From Shinisaurus crocodilurus (Eukaryota > Chordata > Lepidosauria > Squamata > Shinisauridae), in NCBI GenBank assembly GCA_021292165.1, contig CM037878.1, positions 193,501,118 through 193,565,117 on the forward strand: 64,000 nt of DNA. The letters are read 5' to 3'. The notes under the pieces were generated by a model, which was not told the origin of the DNA, did no database searches, and saw only the letters and a list, made by a program, of their open reading frames with translations. The position numbers and the translations under genes were made by a program. This document shows, one piece after another, positions 60,987 through 64,000 of the stretch (its first letter is position 1; every line of letters starts with the position of its first letter).

Positions 60987-61097
60987 AATACCGTGTTTCC
61001 CCAAAAATAAGACACTGTCTTATATTTTGGGGGGCTCAGAAAAACACATTAGGTCTTATTTTCGGGGTAGGTCTTATTTTCGGGGAAACACGGTATT
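60987..61097. mobile_element. Short palindromic MITE
   Basis: The ends aataccgtgtttccccaaaa and ttttcggggaaacacggtat form inverted repeats of about 27 bp with a few mismatches, and gtcttattttcggggtaggt is repeated before the right end. It lies four bases from the LTR target-site duplication. This type is common in reptile genomes. Confidence 0.85.
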
Positions 61098-61308
61098 GTT
61101 TCATATGTGGTGAATAATGTCTATTAACCTTAGAGAATCTTGCTGTACTATTTGATCATAAAATGCACACATTCCTATTCCTGATGCCTTGGGGTATAGG
61201 CTGAAAAAAATGGAACCAGACAGTCTCAGTGGGGATACTGCTGTGAGCTTTTCTACACAAAGCATTTATTGTGTGCTCATCATTCCTTACTCACAGTTGT
61301 TTATGGGT

Positions 61309-61541
61309 TATTTATTTATTTATTATATTTATACCCCACCTTTTTTTCCTGCAAGGAACCCAAGGCAGCTGACATAATCCTGCTCCATTTTATCTTCACA
61401 ACAACCCTGTGCAGTAGGTTAGGCTGAGAGTCAGTGACTGGCCCAAAGTCACCCAGTGAGTTTCATGGCCGAGCAGGGACTAGAACCCGGATCTCCTGAG
61501 TCCTAGTCCAACACTCTCACCACTACACCACACTGGCTCTC
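61309..61541 (-). mobile_element. Sauria-type SINE, full length
   Basis: (TTTA)n, tataccccacctttttttcc, gcaaggaacccaaggcagct, ggttaggctgagagtcagtg, ctagaacccggatctcctga and ccacactggctctc. Same family and state as the copy at 22985-23234. Confidence 0.93.
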
Positions 61542-61544
61542 AGT

Positions 61545-62880
61545 GATTAGATGATGCCGTGATCCTCTAGTTTCACTTCTGTTTTTTAAGAGCACTTTCC
61601 TGGAGGTTTTTAAAGCAGGGAAAATTGAGTATTATTTCTGAAAGTGAAAGAAAGGTATTTTCCTACTTGTGCAATTGCAATATTCCACATAGCACAGCAC
61701 CACCTAGAGGTTATGCAGCAGGGAAGGAAAAGCTCTTTGTCTAGAGCTCAGATCTCAATTCTGCAATGAAACCAAAAGTAGATACAGTGGATCAGCCTCC
61801 TGTAGAAAAGCTGACATTCAATCTGGAATTTGGCATATCCCAGAAGAGCTATAGCAATAGCATCCATGTTTCTAGGACTGGGATACAAATGTTTTTGACC
61901 ATTAACAGAACTGAATACAGTCTCCATCCCATGTGGATTTTTTGATAGACAATAAATGTTTCAATTCTCTACTGCATTTATTCATGACTGTTAGTGTATT
62001 TTTACTGTTTTTATTTTAATTTATGATGTGTTAATGGACAGAGAGTCTGTGCTGAAGAGCAACATATAAACTCCATAGAAATAATAATAACAAAAGTCAA
62101 CAACAAAATTAAGGGGCATGTTAATGGACACAATGTCCATCTTTCTCCTTCCACAGCATCCTATGATACTAGTTTTGGGCAAGTGAAGCAAGACTGATAT
62201 AGAAGAAGCCTTCAAACAGACAAAATTTAGACCTTCAGATTAACGAAGGACTGTAAATATATTGAACCCATGGAAAATGGGAAACTTTGAAGTCAGAATA
62301 TCAAATTGTATGATTTTTTAAAATGTATATACAACAGTTTGACTGCCTTCTGGCATGAACATTGTGGAATGTTTTCTACTGAAAAAGAAAACATCTCTAC
62401 CTTCTCGAGTCACTAAACAGCTGTATCATTTTCTTTTAGGGCACCAATTAGCATAATTGAGGTGGATTGCTTACATTTGGCATGGAAATAGACTGATGTA
62501 CGGTAGTTACGTCTCATCAGTTAAAATCCATTTATTGCATCGCTTTGTTCTAGCAGCACTCTAAGTTTGGAGATCAAAGAACAATTTGTCATACATGATG
62601 TAACAAATCAGTGTTTATGAACTTCTTAAATAAACTGAACAATTTTAAAATTATTTATATTACCCCCTCTGCCAAACATCACCACCCTCGGAGAAGATAA
62701 ATGTGTTGTTGTGAACATTTAATGTAATGTGGGTGGGGGGAGATGGAGCTTGGAAAATGTTAATTCTTAATTATTTGTAATTATTTGACCAGTAGTATTA
62801 AAACATGAAGCCTATATTCTACAGTTCCTATCATGTATCCCTAACAGAGTATCATTAAGGTCAACTTTGATCATGTTCCA
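61545..62880. other. Unassigned AT-rich sequence
   Basis: No exon or element identified. Confidence 0.35.
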
Positions 62881-62884
62881 AAAT

Positions 62885-62995
62885 CCATAGCCAGGAAATA
62901 CCTTTATTAGGACCAACCAAACGACACAAAATTGTGAACAAGATTTCGAGATCTCTTCATCAGACAAGATGTTATAAAAAGTGGATGGAGGAAAA
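62885..62995. repeat. Known-looking vertebrate repeat of uncertain class
   Basis: The wording aatacctttattaggaccaa ... gatttcgagatctcttcatc agac is familiar from dispersed vertebrate repeats, but I cannot name the family from memory. Confidence 0.4.
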
Positions 62996-63076
62996 AAGGC
63001 TGAGTCAATGTTAAAATCATAAAGTCTGCATAGTCAGTGTCTTAAGATGGAGTGTAGGGGGAGGTGCAGTTTTATT

Positions 63077-63244
63077 AGGCTTGTGGCTCACGCTGGGTCA
63101 GCTTGTCTGAGCGTGGAAAGCTAAGCAGGGTCAGGCCTGGTTATTACTTGGATGGGAGACCCCTCCTCTAGTTTCCTGCATTGAGCAGGGGGTTGCACTC
63201 GATGGCCTTGTAGGCTCCTTCCAACTCTATGATCTATGAAATCT
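63077..63244 (+). mobile_element. 5S-rRNA-derived SINE with CR1-like tail
   Basis: Head with 5S box A (aagctaagcagggtcaggc, 63118-63136), intermediate element (cctggttattacttgg) and box C (ggatgggagacc, 63150-63161). Then comes a short linker (ctagtttcctgcattgagca, a few bases longer than in the other copy) and the CR1-like tail ttgcactcgatggccttgta, ctccttccaactctatgatc. It is not a 5S gene, because both rRNA termini are missing. Confidence 0.93.
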
Positions 63245-63279
63245 AGGCTCTACTGGGTGTTATGTAGGTTTCAAGTGTG

Positions 63280-63475
63280 CTTCACATACGTACATTATCA
63301 CACTAATCCTTATAATCACATTGTAGGTTAGGCCAGTGTTATTATCACCTTGTAGCATATAGGACTGAAGCTAAGAGAATAGTGGCTTACCTAAGTCCAC
63401 CTAGTGGGTGGGTGAAGTGAGATTTGTACCAGGGACTTCACAGTTCACATATGACACTATACCAGCACTCCTTAT
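63280..63475 (-). mobile_element. MIR-type ancient SINE
   Basis: In plus orientation: cactaatccttataatcaca, ttgtaggttaggcc...gttattatcaccttgtag, gaagctaagagaatagtggc, ttacctaagtccacctagtg, agatttgtaccagggact. This is the reverse of MIR including its core and tRNA-like head. Confidence 0.8.
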
Positions 63476-63551
63476 CCCCTAGCTTTTATAAATGCACCCA
63501 GCCTAATCCTTGCATTAAAGAACAACAGTACTTATACCATTATTCTATACA

Positions 63552-63680
63552 TCAGCCTTCCTGAACCTGGTGTTCTTCAGATGTTTTAGACTAGATATCC
63601 CATCATCCTAACCATTGGCCATGCTGGCTGGGGGAGTTGTAGTTCCAAACATCTGGAGGATGCCAGGTTGGGAAAGACTG
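63552..63680. mobile_element. Foldback MITE of the actcccagcatg palindrome group
   Basis: cagccttcctgaacctggtg...cagatgttttagac pairs with gttccaaacatctggaggatgccaggttgggaaagactg. The centre is ccattggccatgctggctgg. More diverged than the copies at 35 kb; no clear TSD. Confidence 0.8.
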
Positions 63681-64000
63681 AGGAACATCTTAGTGGTGTA
63701 TATATTAAACTATCCTGATACTGTAAACTCCCTTTGACAGCCATTAATTGATAAGGAAGCACAACCAAATATAATCTATGTCTAAGCAACCATATTCACA
63801 ATTCATAGCTGTAATTTTCCCCGAAGGAGTCTATCTCTTCCATTTATTCATGCAGATATTATTTTTTTTTGAGTTCACAGTTAAATCCTGGTCCCACTGA
63901 CCTACTGTAACTTTTCAACACACAATTGAGCTTGCATCACACTCTTTTCTACTTAGATCAGTTCATTTCATGCTCAGAGCCTCTGAGCCACTGCATCTAT

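Larger units (their letters stand above)
46545..64000 (-). other. Upstream intron or 5' flank of NLGN4
   Basis: This side is upstream of the first coding exon. By analogy with mammalian NLGN4X it should be intron leading back to noncoding first exons. No CpG-island promoter clearly belonging to the gene is visible: the GC-rich stretches at 54.4-55.1 kb look like MITEs. Confidence 0.6.

Noticed and set aside
63100..63165. 5S rRNA gene
   Set aside because: Only the internal promoter region is 5S-like; both ends are replaced and a LINE-type tail follows.

Overview
The window is vertebrate genomic DNA, most probably from a squamate reptile (a lizard). The evidence is several copies of a tRNA-headed SINE of Sauria SINE type, a 5S-rRNA-headed SINE with a CR1-like tail, CR1 and L2 LINE remnants, and many short hAT-type foldback elements. 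The species cannot be named from this sequence.

Only one host protein-coding exon is supported. The minus strand at 45979-46450 carries the first coding exon of a neuroligin, closest in my recollection to NLGN4. It encodes the start codon, signal peptide and beginning of the cholinesterase-like domain, and ends at a clean GTAAGT donor. Everything left of it (1-45978) is therefore intron of this gene. Everything right of it (about 46545-64000) is upstream intron or 5' flank. No other host exon was recognised. Most open reading frames in the window are chance frames, microsatellites or broken transposons.

Layout. 1-856: a minus-strand LTR cut by the window edge. 2.6-6.9 kb: GC-rich MITE, old SINE, nested foldback elements with a CR1 tail, Sauria SINE. 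12.1 kb: hAT MITE with a perfect 8-bp target-site duplication (TSD). 16.4-18.2 kb: a 5'-truncated LINE with an uninterrupted 569-codon reverse transcriptase and C-terminal C2H2 finger. A second copy, over 99% identical where they overlap, lies at 43.3-44.0 kb. 23.3-30.5 kb: one CR1 LINE split by three DNA elements. The largest is a 2,866-bp hAT-like element with a perfect 8-bp TSD, no visible transposase and a CpG-dense, promoter-like right half. 31.1-31.9 kb: an unexplained CpG-dense block. 34.8-36.1 kb: a MITE cluster with two near-perfect 135-bp palindromes. 37.7 kb and 63.1 kb: two 5S-headed SINEs. 39.8-40.4 kb: hAT MITE packed with GACTCG motifs. 48.2-48.7 kb: tRNA-Ala-headed SINE and nested MITEs. 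49.4 and 52.6 kb: CR1 and L2 LINE 3' ends. 54.4-55.2 kb: GC-rich MITEs. 60.1-61.0 kb: complete solo LTR with 5-bp TSD, in the opposite orientation to the LTR at the left edge.

The best candidate for something undescribed is the 26990-29855 hAT-like element, which may carry a captured host CpG-island segment. Next are the young zinc-finger LINE family, the 5S-headed SINE with CR1 tail, and GC-rich MITEs carrying ETS-type ACTTCCGG sites. All family assignments are from motif recognition, not database search.
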